Below are positions 1-12,199 of a stretch of 64,000 nucleotides of DNA, in pieces; positions within the stretch are counted from its first letter, which is position 1, and the number at the start of each line of letters is the position of its first letter. The stretch spans positions 186,001 through 250,000 of the forward strand of contig JAQGDQ010000176.1 of NCBI GenBank assembly GCA_030141605.1, in the 5' to 3' direction. Below the pieces are notes generated by a model, which was given only the letters and a program-made list of their open reading frames with translations, searched no databases and was not told the DNA's origin. Source of the stretch: Tubiluchus corallicola. Taxonomy: Eukaryota > Priapulida > Priapulimorpha > Priapulimorphida > Tubiluchidae. A program made the position numbers and the translations under genes.

Positions 1-3000
1 CGGCCATATTAACCACACCATATACAGGTCTTTCTTAAGCTTTTTAGTACATCAGCTAGTGCTTACGAATACCCGGTATAATATGTTCGAAGTTTCCATC
101 ATCATGTTTTTCTATATACATTATCGCCGATTGTGCCCAGTTTATTGAACTGTGGGCGCCATTTCAGGCACAACCGCCACCTGTCTGCAATGTATTGCAA
201 ACAAACTATAAGCATGCATTGCAGTGTATGTAATCTAACATTAAAACATTTCAAATTAAACCACCCTGTTATTAAAAAGTAATCTTCCATTCGTAAACTC
301 TTTTAACCGAATGCCGTTTTCTCATTGGTTAACCCGTTTAATCATTGATTTTGATTGGTTGGGGTAAGTTTTGTTAGGTGTTCCCTTCTGTTTTGGTGAG
401 CTGGGCACCTGACTTAGTTTAACAATTTAACAAGTCTTACTTGCGGTACATACTAGTTCTGGGGGTAGACAGATTGGAAGATGGTAATGTAAGCTTCTGT
501 CGTGTAAAGTTTAGTGTTTCTTTTAGTATGTTACTGCTATCTAGCAAGTCTGGTAACAGTTCCTTAGTTTTCTTTGCGTGGCAAATCTGTAGTTCTGATT
601 TTTATTTTTCTTAGCTTCTGCTGTCTCGTTTTAAAAACACTAATATTCGACCTTCGACTTTATCATAGTCTATGAAAACATTTAGCTGTGACTTCAAATG
701 GTCGCTTTTGCTTGCGCTAGCACTGGATATGTATACGTTGGGTTGCTAGCCTCCCTAACCTCTATTGACCCGAGCCATCTTGGGATGATGAGGGCTTGTC
801 AGCGGTGCAATATCATCATTAGCGTTATTACTGTTTTTATTTCGTATTTTATCGATACTGGTATGAATACATTAATAAAAACACGAGTACTATAGACTAT
901 CCCGCGGATAGTCTACTGCCTTGATTATTTAAAAGATGATTACCATGTTTTCGCAACCTGCTAATCTACACAAGACTATGACTGTTTTGCTTGCCTGTAA
1001 CAATATCCTCGAAAGAAATGATGTGCACTTAATCCAAGTAATAATTATTAAGCCAAAATATGTTGTTAGGAATTGTAAGGCGACGTTCACATTACAACTG
1101 TATAATCATTAATTCGGTAAGCTACTCTGTAACACGCACTACCGACTGCGTGACGATAATGGCCGTTGCCTTTAGTTTGCAGACAAATTGGGCTCATTAC
1201 ATTTCTGTGGCTAAATTAACTTTATCATAGACGCGTCGTAGAGAAGATGAGAAATTATTAGATTATTGGCATGAGCTGTGGTGGCTTGCTGAGGTCTGCT
1301 TCTCGCGGTATTTTACTTTTGTTTGATTCTTTATCCAGTTGCTTAAAGGAAATGGGGTACCAGTAAACTTGTTGTTTTTCACGCAGGCTATCCATGTTGT
1401 TTTTTAAATGTCAGCTTTTAATTTTTTGCATGGTAGAGGTGCAAAAACAAAAAAGGCAATGACAATCAACGATAGTACTTAATGAAAGTGCAAAGGAAAT
1501 AGAATATTTGCTTATATGCTTGTCTGTCTATTGCCTATTAGCTTATAGAGGCAAATCTGAAAAATAAGTTACGTAATGGCAGTCTTTTTCCATCTCTTTA
1601 CCAACACAAGACTCGCAAATATTGAGTAACATTTTCGTTTAGCTTTTCCAATATATAGAAAGCAACTAAAATTGCCTTTGTTTTAGTGAAAGCACGTGTA
1701 CTGTTTATTGAGCGAATTCGCATCGTTAATGATACACCTTGCTTAACACGGTCAATTTGAGAAACTAAAAGCTAGGCCGTGCCGCCACTAGTGCAAATGT
1801 AAAAACGATCTGGGATGGATTCTCCATGAAAACCATCGTTTTAACGTCCGGTGTCAAAAAGACCCGCGGCGAAGCGCCAGAACAAGTTCGACTAGAAAAG
1901 GGAATGACGATGTAATTAGTTAATTTAACATTTAGATTTTTAGACGATTTCCTGCATCATGCACAAAAATAAGACTATTACATCTGACCTGTAAGGATGT
2001 TGAATCCTGAATTAATATAAATCATTATAACTAACTCTGCTGCCATTCCCATTACCGTCACGGTTACATATTGTAAAGGAATATCAGCAGTGATTCATAC
2101 TCAGAAAAGACAGCCATATGTGAACAATTGTAACACAAGACTGATGCTGGAGCAGCGTCTTTGTGAATAGGCGAAGCATTAACATCTAGAGTGTATTAAC
2201 TTGGCTAATCTAAAATTTCCATGAATATCAGTAGTTTGAAAGTGAACTACTTTAGAAGGTCCACTACATAGACCATACTGCACGTCATCGAAAACTGATT
2301 TTTCTGTTTGTGTATAGCTGGATTTGCGAATTTTTAATGTACGAAAAGATTTTTTGCTGTTGGGTACTCATTGGCTTTCTTTTAGGTCCATTTCCTAAAG
2401 AGGACGCGCAGCAAAATTCCTCGAGGAAAAATTCCTTCTGGCTTTCCTTACAAAAATGGAAAAGATTGCTTTTTATATGACACATTTAACACAGACGTCT
2501 CATGAAGAATTTTCTTCGTAGCTTTCATCATGAGGAATTATGCCACCAGCTAGAAATGTGTAGACAGTGATGGCGCTCATGTGTTTATTTTATATAAGTG
2601 TACGCTCAATTTTGAAGTGTTTAGTAGTCACCCTTAAAATTAAAAGCATATGTGATATTTTTACACTGATTAAGATTATTAATTATGATTTAAATAAATA
2701 TGACAAGCTTTTAAAATTATTAAGCATGTCATCTTCATGCTTTTCGCGGCTTCGCTACAACTACGGCATTAAATTTTTGTGTCAGCTTAAAAAGCAGAAA
2801 TAAGCGTTTGTGATTTTCAAATTAAATTATGAAGCGTAACATACTTCAGTGTCATCGGTTATTGGAAGGCTGTCGTGATAATAATAAATGCTCATGAAAA
2901 ACATTATGCATGTTGGCTTCAGTGTCCACGATAGCGAATGATAACTACACTTCTCCAGCCCCTTAAAGGCAGAACCTGAATCTGCTTGAGCTAACTGGAC

Positions 3001-6000
3001 GTGCTTAAAAAATCAGCCAGCGGTTTCTGTCATTGATCGTTTCTTACTCAGGATAACACATGGAATGACATTTTTTTCTGATTTTCTGAGAACAATTCTG
3101 GGGCTCATTTTCTTTGCGTCCTCTGTTATTAGGGCCGTATGTCCCCTTTTTGTTTCTGTGTTACGTTTGTTTGTTGCTTATTTGTTTGTTAACATTTGTT
3201 AAATATATTCACTACGACATGTTCATGTTCGGCACCTACTTTTTAGTAATTCTAATTTAAAGTGTCGAGTATAATTTGATATCCTTCAATATACTTCGTT
3301 TCTTTAAAATGCAATATAACTACAGTCCCTTTATTTTATTGCGATCTGGATAACATCAGCTGGTACATTGTCAACGCTAGACGTCATACAGGCAAGTTCA
3401 TTTAGCTGCGCATGCGTCGTTTAGAGAGCAGCGGTTTCGTTCTTGACAATCAATGGCTTCAGCGTGTATGGTGTCTAAATTAAATAATGAACGTGTAGCT
3501 GAGTTGAATAAACTAATAGAGTCGCAATGAATGTGCTGTTGATAAAATAACTATACTAACAAGTTCTGGTTGTATACTCTAGACGAAAGGATAACTTTTC
3601 TTGACTTCAAGTAAGTGGTGTTGTTCAATCACAAATATGAGATTTCTCAAGTTTTTTAGTATTTTGTATCTGAAACATACGAATTGACTTACATGTTCAT
3701 TAAGCATTTTCCGTTTACCGTACTTTTAGAAATGGTAATTGCGGATTAGAATGGTAAAGAACTGAAATTTACAAAAAATCCATTTCTTTATTTCAACTCG
3801 GTCATTATTAATACGCTCCCAAACATGTATCGAGCATACAGTTCTATAAAAAACAACATTTTATATAATCGCTAAGATTTTTTGAGAAAGTTAGCTTGAA
3901 TGAAGCGTCTAAGCCGCGCCTTAGTTCCACTAAATACAGTTTATAATATCTAGTACGGTGTTTAACAACCTTTGCTCCTATGCACCTTTTTTGCTTTATA
4001 TGAGAATGTCACTCCCCCTCTTTCGGAGCTTGTGTGATTTTTAATACATTTTCCTATACACGTTTTCGCCTTAATAAGTATGTCAGAAGTCATCAGCGGT
4101 TTTTCAGATTGTCTGACTCTATATCAATACATTTAGGTTTACTTGGATTAGTTTTATAGCGGATCTTTATAAATTTAATAGCAATAGAAATTGTTAGTAG
4201 TTAAGATTTGAACAGAAATAGCAATAGTCCTCATGTTAAAAGCTGGTGGATTTTATAACTTGAAAAGAAGTATAGTTCTTAAATTAGTCTGTGACCAAGT
4301 GTGTTGTCCCGTAGACTGTGTACCTAATTTGTCGAAATGTAGTTTATAGAAGATCATTATTCGCATAATTTTGCCAATGAATCGAAAAAGTAAATATCGA
4401 AAAAACTATTTTGTAATTCACCCCTGAATTCGCTATTGGCTTATAGCACTCCACACCTATAAATCGAATGCTTGGCACTAAGCAGTAAATACATACTAAA
4501 TATTATGTATTTAGTAAGGACGTGTAACGTGCTAAAAGTGAAAACGCTGAGATGTAACTACAGAAACAGAAATACTTCGCAAAGACTGCGCAGTAAGCTA
4601 TTGTTGCAAACATGTACCTACTAAGGGTTACTTTCGTTTGAGAAGCGGATTGAGGTAATCCAACTATACATGAACCAGACCAGTTTTAATTCAGTCTTCA
4701 TTATTAAAACAACGTGATGACTTCTCGGTTAATTTTAGGTGAACTCATCCAGCGGTATTGATTTTGAGTTTGCCGTATGAATTATTCAGACTTCGGGCAG
4801 TACGTGCCGAATTACAGACACCCGTTGAGGATGATCAAACTCATTCATGATTTTTCTATTGACAGAAGCCTGAAATTTTTGTCCAAAATTTAAAAGCTTT
4901 ACTAAAATCGAAATCTGTTCCTTTGTTGATTTCAGAAAGCTTGTTTCTCACCTTCAAGGCTCCAACCCATTCGTTACAACGCATTTTCTAACAACGTTCG
5001 TAATTATGCTCATCACTGCTGAGACTTTGTCGCTGATGAATACTATCAATTACGCTCAGATGGGTTTCTCTGATCTCAGCTTATTCACTATTCATTGACC
5101 CGTGACGAACAGAATAATTAATTCTCGCAGAGTAGCTGTCGGGGTAACGTGAGACTTTCTGGTTTCTAGTTCAAGTTAAAGTTAAACAAACAAGATTAGA
5201 TATTCTCCTCCAAGCGAGATTAAAAGATTTTATTTTATTTGGCTAAGAACCAATAATATTTTCGGCTGGTGTAGGCTAGTCTCATAATTTTCAATTTCGC
5301 TCTCTGTGGCCCTGATAATCTGTCTAATCTGTGTTATCGCTGGATATAATCTTATCATGTTTTGTTAACTCACCACTATAACAACTGCCATCATCACCAA
5401 TAATATTAACTTTGAATTATTTTTACTATCCGCTAGTCCAGGCTATTATCACCTTGTTTTGTTACGTATACAATGTGTTTTGCAATTTCATACAGAATCT
5501 AATGAATGTTAGCTTGAAAAGTTGAAGATTTTTTTAAATTGAAACAGTCCAAGATGGGTCACCAAAACACTGAAATTATTATTTTGTTTTGTGTTCCCCA
5601 AAGTGCTAAAGATATTTCATGTTTTCTGGTTCAATGGCGAACGTCTTATTGGGCTTCCACTATTGAGCTTATAATTAAAGGAAGATTTCGACAATAATCC
5701 TGGTGCTTTGTTTTTTGACAATCTTCTTAGATGTGATCTTCTTAAAATGAATAAAAGTTATGGAAATTCACAGCCAAAATTAGTGTTGCCTGGAAGAATA
5801 AGAGCAACTGAGTTGCAGAAATTTAGTAAAACAAAAACTACTTCAAGCAAATTCTGCCAGGTTAAGACACAAGAACTCCTGCAACATATATTTGTAAGCC
5901 ACACAGACTGCCAAAAATCGAATATTGAAAGCCGTCGCCTTTGCCTAGCTGTCAGCTTATGGTAATAAAACTTTGTTCACATATTAATGGAGAAGCGCAA

Positions 6001-6132
6001 TAAGCTAGATGTCATAATTATTACAATAAATGTCATGCATAAAATATGGCTCCCTTAACGTAATTAGAATAACACGGACAAAAAACAAAATGTCAAAGTT
6101 CATATACGTGCATATAAGTTTTTTACATTATT
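1..6132. other. Intergenic, no recognised gene
   Basis: AT-rich sequence with stops in all frames every few tens of codons. The open frames present are under 90 codons and show no recognisable domain, repeat or paired splice sites. I see no tRNA, rRNA or transposon end here. Distal regulatory DNA or introns of a gene starting outside the window cannot be excluded. Confidence 0.6.
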
Positions 6133-6247
6133 GTATGTGTGTATGTATGTATGTATGTATGTATGTATGTATGTATGTATGTATGTATGTATGTATGTAT
6201 GTATGTATGTATGTATGTATGTATGTATGTACGTACGTACGTACGTA

Positions 6248-6331
<84 letters not shown>

Positions 6332-6337
6332 TGTATG
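6133..6337. repeat. Compound tetranucleotide microsatellite ATGT/ACGT/ACGC
   Basis: About 24 units of ATGT (6133-6230) pass into about 4-5 units of ACGT (6230-6248), then about 20 units of ACGC (6249-6330), and return briefly to ATGT. Neighbouring blocks differ by single transitions. The whole tract is strictly alternating purine-pyrimidine. The long open frames on both strands here (Met-Tyr-Val-Cys, Arg-Thr-His-Ala and similar repeats) are by-products of the 4-bp period and are not genes. Confidence 0.97.
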
Positions 6338-7590
6338 TGATTATATTGTACTTAAATCCACACTACATTAAATCCACATGTTGAAATTTATTCACCTGCA
6401 AGGATGTTTACTTAAAGGAAGACAGGATGATTTTTCAGACACTACCCTATTTCAAGTACGGTAAAAACGTATACATTTTAACACAAATAATACTTCAAAT
6501 GCGTTTCTGATAATTAGATTAAATCTTAATTAACGGCGGGCGAGCCCAACTATTGATGACATCACAAACTAACATAATCTTCAACAGCAAATATATTCCA
6601 CAAGCGTGTTGCGCATGTTTGCGAAAGCGAAAACTGAAGTACAGTACTACTGTAAGATATTCAGTGTGTTGCACTAAAACTAGGCAGGTTTTCACATAAA
6701 AATTCAAATTTAAAATTTACCGCTGCACTCGCGCATGAGCTGTCGAACGTCTGCAGTTCGTCACAAACTAACACATCTGAATTGAGAGGTACAGCACCTG
6801 TTTTATGTGTAACGCTTAACTAGCGAACGGTGAAGTGCATGTAACATGCAAAGAACTAGTGACGCGAACGCGAAAATGCGTGTGTGTGTGTGGTAATAAT
6901 TCTTTCACGTAAGGCATTTTTTAAAAAATAGCATGTTTCCTTTCAATATTTTAAAGAACAGGTTGTTTTGATTTGCAGTTTAACATTGGGTCCGGTTTTG
7001 CTTTAATTCTTTTGTAAATTGTGAAAATGCACAAAAAATGTGCAAACTATGTTTCGTATTTCTCAAAGCAATAATTATTGGACCAGTGCAACGCTGCATT
7101 ATTTTTTGTTTTTCTTTTAACCTAATCTCAGTCTCCATTTCACATTTCTCACTAAGAGTTTCGAGTTTTTTTTACCAATTCTATACCTGTCGGTTACAGA
7201 CATCACAGCTCCACTACCTCTTGTTATGGAATACTTGCTGATGTCTAATGGGCTACTCATGTCAAGCACATATGCGTCGCAACAAGCATTTCCATTTTAA
7301 CCGGAATTTCTGTTATCGACTCGAGGATTAAAAGGGATTTTCGAACATTGGCGATTGGTCAGACAGAAGCTGGCCAACAGACAGTCTTGTGTTCTTACAT
7401 TATTTTAATCATAAAACACTCTTAGTAGATTGGCGTAATAAGACACAATGTGCCACGCTAGTCGCTAGTTAAGATTATTGGATGCACTAACCACTGAGCA
7501 CTGAGGTTTTTACGTGCAGAGAAGCTTTGAAAACTATAAGAACAGTTGTTAGTGTTGACGTTGATTGTCTTGTATTTGTCGTTATTGTTA

Positions 7591-7764
7591 CAGCTATTGC
7601 TGATATGCTTTGCTGAAATGGCTGCTTGTTGTCGCTGTTGTTACTGCTGTTGCTGTTGGTATTGTCGTTGTTGTTGTCGTTCCTGTTGCTTCTGCTGTTG
7701 TTGCCTTTGACATTGTCGTTGTCGTTGTTTGTGTCATTGTTGCTGTGCGTTGTATTGTTGTATT
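7591..7764. repeat. TTG/TGC-rich trinucleotide tract
   Basis: Imperfect run of TTG, TGC and CGT triplets, about 170 bp. It produces spurious open frames rich in Val/Ala on the plus strand and Asn/Thr/Ser on the minus strand. I see no coding signal beyond the repeat. Flanking sequence 6338-7590 and 7765-8050 contains no recognisable feature. Confidence 0.85.
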
Positions 7765-8049
7765 TGGCCACAATATTGTTATGAATTTATTTTGGAATGT
7801 TAAATTACTCATTAGGAAATAATCAACACCAATTAATGAATAGATATCATCAGACAGAAGACTATTCAGTGTGTTGAGCAGAACTCACTCAGCTTCTCCC
7901 TCGCATTTAATATACTTATGAAAACGTTTATGACAACTAGTTGATAATAGAAAGTAAAGTAATAGGCAAATAGAATTGTAACTACATTATGAACTATAAA
8001 ACTTAAGGGAAGTTTGGCCTATATTGATCCGTATTTCCGAGATAGGTGT

Positions 8050-8640
8050 GAACTTGTAATGTAATTCGAAGCTCGTTAGCAGGGTCCACGAGCAATGACG
8101 ATGATGGTACTCGGTCAGCCTAACTAATTAACAGGTGTTACACCATTGTTCATAATTGAGAGGACTGTTGTCAGAACTCCACCACGTGGACGAAGAGAAA
8201 AACTCCGGGCTAATTTAGTAAACAGTTAATGAGGGCTGAAAGCAGAGCCATGAATTTTGGAACAGTGACATTCTAGGACTCTGTCCTACAAGCAGCAAAA
8301 AGTATCGAGGCGCTTAAAGTCGAGATGCCCTGATGATCAGGGTGACGAAGCGCTCAGAAGTCAGAATGCTCTGATAGCCAGCCACGGGGCGTATCTTGTC
8401 ACATGATCGAGAGGTTTTCACAAGGGGAGGGGTACGATGAGAGTTCGAGGCTTTTTGGTCGATGTTTGGAAGGTGACACGGTGTGGACTCTCAGCCAGGA
8501 ACTCTGAAGTTACGAGCTATTGTTTCTATTGTTCAGCGTAGACTTCATCTGCGTCGTTGGGTTGAACCAACCTCTGAAGCTAAGAACCGCTCATATTAGA
8601 AAAGGACTGAACCCATTATAGGGACTCGTAAATTGGCCAA
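8050..8640. other. G-rich compositional island, origin unknown
   Basis: This block has clearly more G+C, and especially more G, than the AT-rich DNA on either side. It contains several short hairpins (for example GGACTCTGTCC near 8277) and a 40-bp tandem duplication. It is followed by AT-rich sequence with an AATAAA-type signal near 8880. GC-richer then AT-rich with a poly(A) signal is typical of LTRs of Gypsy-type retrotransposons. I could not define TG..CA ends or a target duplication, and there is no second copy in the window, so a solo LTR is only one possibility. Confidence 0.3.
8310..8387. repeat. 40-bp tandem duplication, two diverged units
   Basis: Units 8310-8349 and 8350-8387 align as GCGCT..AAGTC..ATGC.CTGAT..CAG..ACG. 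The first unit holds a CCTGATGATCAGG palindrome, and its flanks GGCGCTT/AAGCGCT can pair, so the pair could fold into a branched hairpin. The copies differ at many positions, so this is an old duplication. Confidence 0.6.
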
Positions 8641-9835
8641 TCCCAGAGTTAAGTGATGTTATATATTACATGTATGGTTATAATAATCTTGTACTTAATT
8701 GTTGAAGGCTGTACATTGTTAATTAAAGGAACAGTTGTCACTAAATTATTTGTGAACTTATTGAAGTTGTACCGACACACTGTAGTTGCGAAATTCTGTT
8801 GGTTGATTATAAACTCAGTTTGTGAATCTAATTAAATTGTGATTGTCAAAACCATTAGTTTTATCAAACCTGTATAATTAATAAACCGTATATACAACTG
8901 TCAATATTGCATTTACATTGATTTGTACCAACGAGAATTACTTCGAAGTTTTGTAAACTCGAAAAAAAACTATCTGTTGCACGAACCTAGCACGGACCAT
9001 ATTCACACTGAAGCAGTTTATTGCTGCCCACCTAGTAAACTAGGGAGATACAGATTTACTACACAACGTGTATATCGTGGTCTGAGGTCGCTTTTGTATT
9101 CGTCATAGCCATTCCGACTCAGCCAAAGCTCCCGTAGTCGGGGGATCAATCGAACAATTAATTACCTAATCAGCGCTTGTACTACCATTATAAAAAGAGC
9201 GGGAAAATGTATACGTAAAGTTAAGATTAATCGCAATGAGCGGTATGTGATGGTGGAAGGGAGGCGAATGCAGTTATTGCACAAAAATGGTAAAACAGAG
9301 CCAGTTTTTAAGCAAAATACACCCATTTAGGCTATTCTCTTACTTGCAATTGTTTTTTTGCTTGGAATAGAAGGTACACCTACTTCGTTTGCAGCGACGT
9401 AAAAGACTTTTCTCGCATTGAGCTAGATATACAGCGTTCTATACGTCCACAAAAACAGTCTAATATGAGAGCTTTTTGCACAACATCTATTTTAAATACA
9501 TGTAGCTGCAACAGAAAATTTCCTAGTTTGGCAAGGCCAGACTCGTCAGCCACGCAAGGATAGGCCTATTAACAAGATATAGACATACATAGACTGCACA
9601 TTACACTAGTGTGCACTATTGTATAGATTATGCACTATAAATATTAATTAGGCATTGACATAGATTGATAGACAGGAAAGGATTGCCTTCCCCCGTAGAG
9701 ATAAAACCACAAAGGAATAGAAAAACGGCACAAAAATGAGAAGGATCAATTAATTTTGAGTAAAGAACATTTATCTTAATATTTACTACTGCTATTAATT
9801 GCAGCTTTAAGGGTCATAAAAGGCAGAAGTACGTT
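8641..9835. other. No recognised feature
   Basis: AT-rich, no frame longer than about 61 codons, no domain or RNA gene recognised. It may belong to the same element as the G-rich island just upstream. Confidence 0.5.
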
Positions 9836-9904
9836 TCATCTTGGTTTCTCTATGGAAATAGAGTCAGGACTCATTTCTTCAAGAACCTCTTCGATTTTTG
9901 ATTT
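9836..9904 (-). CDS. Possible 3'-terminal coding exon, gene unknown
   Basis: On the minus strand a strong-looking splice acceptor (pyrimidine tract, then TTACTGTCAG) is followed by 22 open codons, KSKIEEVLEEMSPDSISIEK then PR, and a TGA stop. The acidic, coding-like composition differs from surrounding junk frames. I found no upstream partner exon and no family match. If real, the host gene could span the intronless elongase gene at 11.1-12.0 kb on the same strand. A chance match is quite possible because the exon is short. Confidence 0.25.
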   Translation of the reverse strand, partial: KSKIEEVLEEMSPDSISIEKPR

Positions 9905-10585
9905 CTGACAGTAAGAGGTGAAAAGAATTAAAAAAAATCAGAATTAATAAGAAACATTATAATGATTAACGTATTATAAAGTACATTAAATAATTACATA
10001 TACTTGGGAGCTTATTTCACCACACCCTGTACATCTTCAACAAGAATGAAAATGAGTTAATTATCTTTACGTGTCTGACGATTTTGCCACAATCAAGCTA
10101 GAATATTTTCTAACTGGTCAAGGTCGAAATTGCACTAACATACCTACTTAAAATAGATCCATGATATCATGTGTAAATGATATCGTAATAACACTGTTTT
10201 GCAGAAGACTGTGGTTCAGTGATCGGATGATCTAGTGGAATTCACGTGGACTGGTCAAAGTCTTTCAAAGATTGACCTTTAGACTATTATCCGATCAACA
10301 GCCGATGTAAGTAGGGGCGGAATTCTGTATTGCCAACGTTTGTTGAACAAACTAATACTTCGCGTTATACACATATAGTGTGTTTAATTAGTAAATCAGT
10401 ATGCGTTTATTTAGAAATAAAGTAAAGAAATAGTTGTAGAATTAGCGATTAGTCGGTTATATCAAAAGTTATGTGTTCCAGAAAGAGCACTGAAGTACAT
10501 AGATTTAGATCAGTTATAGATTATGTTTTGTAAATTTCTGACCTACTGAATTGTAAATGAACTACATTTAATTTTGGCTAGTATC

Positions 10586-10610
10586 AGGGTTAGGGTTGGA
10601 GTTAGGATTA
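10586..10610. repeat. Short interstitial telomere-like repeat
   Basis: Four degenerate units of the TTAGGG class (AGGGTTAGGGTTGGAGTTAGGA). It directly abuts a T/C-rich minisatellite at 10613-10692. TTAGGG is the telomere repeat of most animals outside the insects. Confidence 0.6.
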
Positions 10611-10612
10611 TT

Positions 10613-10692
10613 TCTTTTTCCTGTGCCTTTTTTCTGTGGTTTTTTTCCAGTGACTTTTTTCCGTTACTTTTTTACCTATAACTTTATTACCT
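10613..10692. repeat. Degenerate 14-15 bp minisatellite
   Basis: About five units of the form (T)n-CC-WGTRCC/AC, e.g. TTTTTCCTGTGCC, TTTTTCCAGTGAC, TTTTTTCCGTTAC, at 14-15 bp spacing. The same unit type recurs at 23.1, 23.8 and 25.0-25.5 kb. Confidence 0.6.
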
Positions 10693-11127
10693 TAATTCAA
10701 TTCACGATGTGTGTAACTGTGTATTGCCAAAATGCAAATACGGCTGTTCATAATGACATTGCATGTATCTTTATTATAATTCACAAAATATTTAATATTG
10801 CATCTAACATTCAAATATACTAGCTAATATTATTGATCTAGTTTTCGCAATTAGAAATTCATCAAAAACAATCAAACCTAGGTTCAACTCGATGATTTGC
10901 CACGTATGCCGTGAGCACAAGATAACTTTTTTAACAAAAAATTAAAATACTCAATAAAATATTTTCAACGCCTATATAAATTGACCTAAGTGGATGTCTT
11001 TCTGTCTGACGTGATATCTTTATATGCAGTTTTCACAAATAATCACCATTGAAGTTTTAAATAAGTCTTATTATTTTTTCACAAAAGATTCTTTCACATA
11101 CAAAATATAATTTCTAGGTTTATGACA

Positions 11128-11976
11128 CTAATCTACTTTCTTTCTTGGTATATTTTTAAGGTACGCTTCGTTAAAATAGTGCATAAATAATACGAAGTAG
11201 CTTGTATACATCGCCAAGCTAACCGTGATGACAGCAGTACTTTCAGTGGTACAGTGTTTACCTTTGGAAACCAAGTATAATTCAGCCACGCCAGTAATAA
11301 AACCAATAACCATTTGAATAATTTGCAGTGATGTGATGAAAATGTTAAAAACTCGAGGCACCTTGACACGAGCAGCTCGCAATGCGTAGTACAGGTACAT
11401 GATGGCATGTACAGTGTAGTTAAGAGTAATGAAGTACCTAGGGGAACCACAGCAATATTGTGCGCTCCACCAACAGTACATCATGACCGTAATGTGATGA
11501 TACCAGTGCAGAAATATCAGCTTCTGCTTCCGGAGTACCACGAAGAACGTATCGACTAGTTCCGGTGCCTTGGCAGTGACGAACAACAGCGACCATAATC
11601 CGGCGGTGCTGTACTGGTAGTAACAGTTGCATACTGTATGCTGCCATCCAAAATTTCGAACCAAGTACACGAGCTCCGTCCACATCCGACAGGCACCCAA
11701 GAAGCTAAAAGCGGCAAGAAAAACATTCCAAAGTGTTAGGGCCCCTCTCAAGCTGTATGGCTTTCGAGTTTTCATCCAGTATTGCACGCTGAATATGCAT
11801 AAAACGTACACAATCGATAAGTGAATCGTATAGTGCCAGTGTTGTCCCATCCATCCATTGCGACCTCCCCAGTACTTATAGCTGAATTTGTCTTCAAAGG
11901 GAAACACGTACGGATACCTTGGTTTGTACGCAAGATCACTAGAAGTTTTGTTCAGATTTTTATACAGTTCTTCCAT
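11128..11976 (-). CDS. ELOVL6-like: ELOVL3/6-type very-long-chain fatty acid elongase
   Basis: Single-exon gene for a 282-residue ER membrane 3-ketoacyl-CoA synthase, which condenses malonyl-CoA with acyl-CoA as the first step of the fatty-acid elongation cycle. Visible family motifs are KAPELVDT (136-143), the catalytic histidine box HWYHH (157-161), NYTVHAIMYLYY (186-197) and TSLQIIQ (215-221), with about seven hydrophobic segments. The C-terminus is KKVD, a dilysine ER-retrieval signal. Sequence around the histidine box (LRKQKLIFLHWYHHITV) is characteristic of ELOVL6/ELOVL3, which in vertebrates elongate C12-C16 saturated and monounsaturated acyl chains; substrate here is inferred. Length is normal for the family. 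The start is an ATG in AAAATGG context and no longer in-frame alternative is seen. ELOVL6 genes commonly have introns; their absence suggests retroposition or intron loss, but the frame is intact. Confidence 0.95.
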   Translation of the reverse strand: MEELYKNLNKTSSDLAYKPRYPYVFPFEDKFSYKYWGGRNGWMGQHWHYTIHLSIVYVLCIFSVQYWMKTRKPYSLRGALTLWNVFLAAFSFLGACRMWTELVYLVRNFGWQHTVCNCYYQYSTAGLWSLLFVTAKAPELVDTFFVVLRKQKLIFLHWYHHITVMMYCWWSAQYCCGSPRYFITLNYTVHAIMYLYYALRAARVKVPRVFNIFITSLQIIQMVIGFITGVAELYLVSKGKHCTTESTAVITVSLAMYTSYFVLFMHYFNEAYLKNIPRKKVD

Positions 11977-12170
11977 TTTACCGACACGTTAAAATTATTT
12001 TTACGAATTTTACCACACCCTCAAGCCAGACTCAAACAAGACGCTACGCTTGACTACCAAGTATGATAATTGAACACTGTTCGTACGTCACCACGCCGGC
12101 AGAGAAACGCCGAGCGTAAAGAGCAAATAGTTCTGGTAGCTAGGCACCAAGTTTAAAAGCTGTATCCGTG

Positions 12171-12177
12171 ATTTATA
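12171..12177 (-). promoter_or_regulatory. Candidate TATA box of the elongase gene
   Basis: On the minus strand TATAAAT lies about 195 bp upstream of the elongase ATG, which would leave a 5' UTR of roughly 165 nt. The intervening sequence is locally CpG-containing. Promoter use is inferred from motif and position only. Confidence 0.35.
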
Positions 12178-12199
12178 CTGTCAGTCACTATCATCCTAC

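Noticed and set aside
8310-8387. CTGATGA with nearby CGAAG and AAAGTC, possible hammerhead
   Set aside because: The second core lacks GAAA, and there is no room for stem I between the putative cleavage site and CTGATGA. Better explained as palindrome plus tandem duplication.
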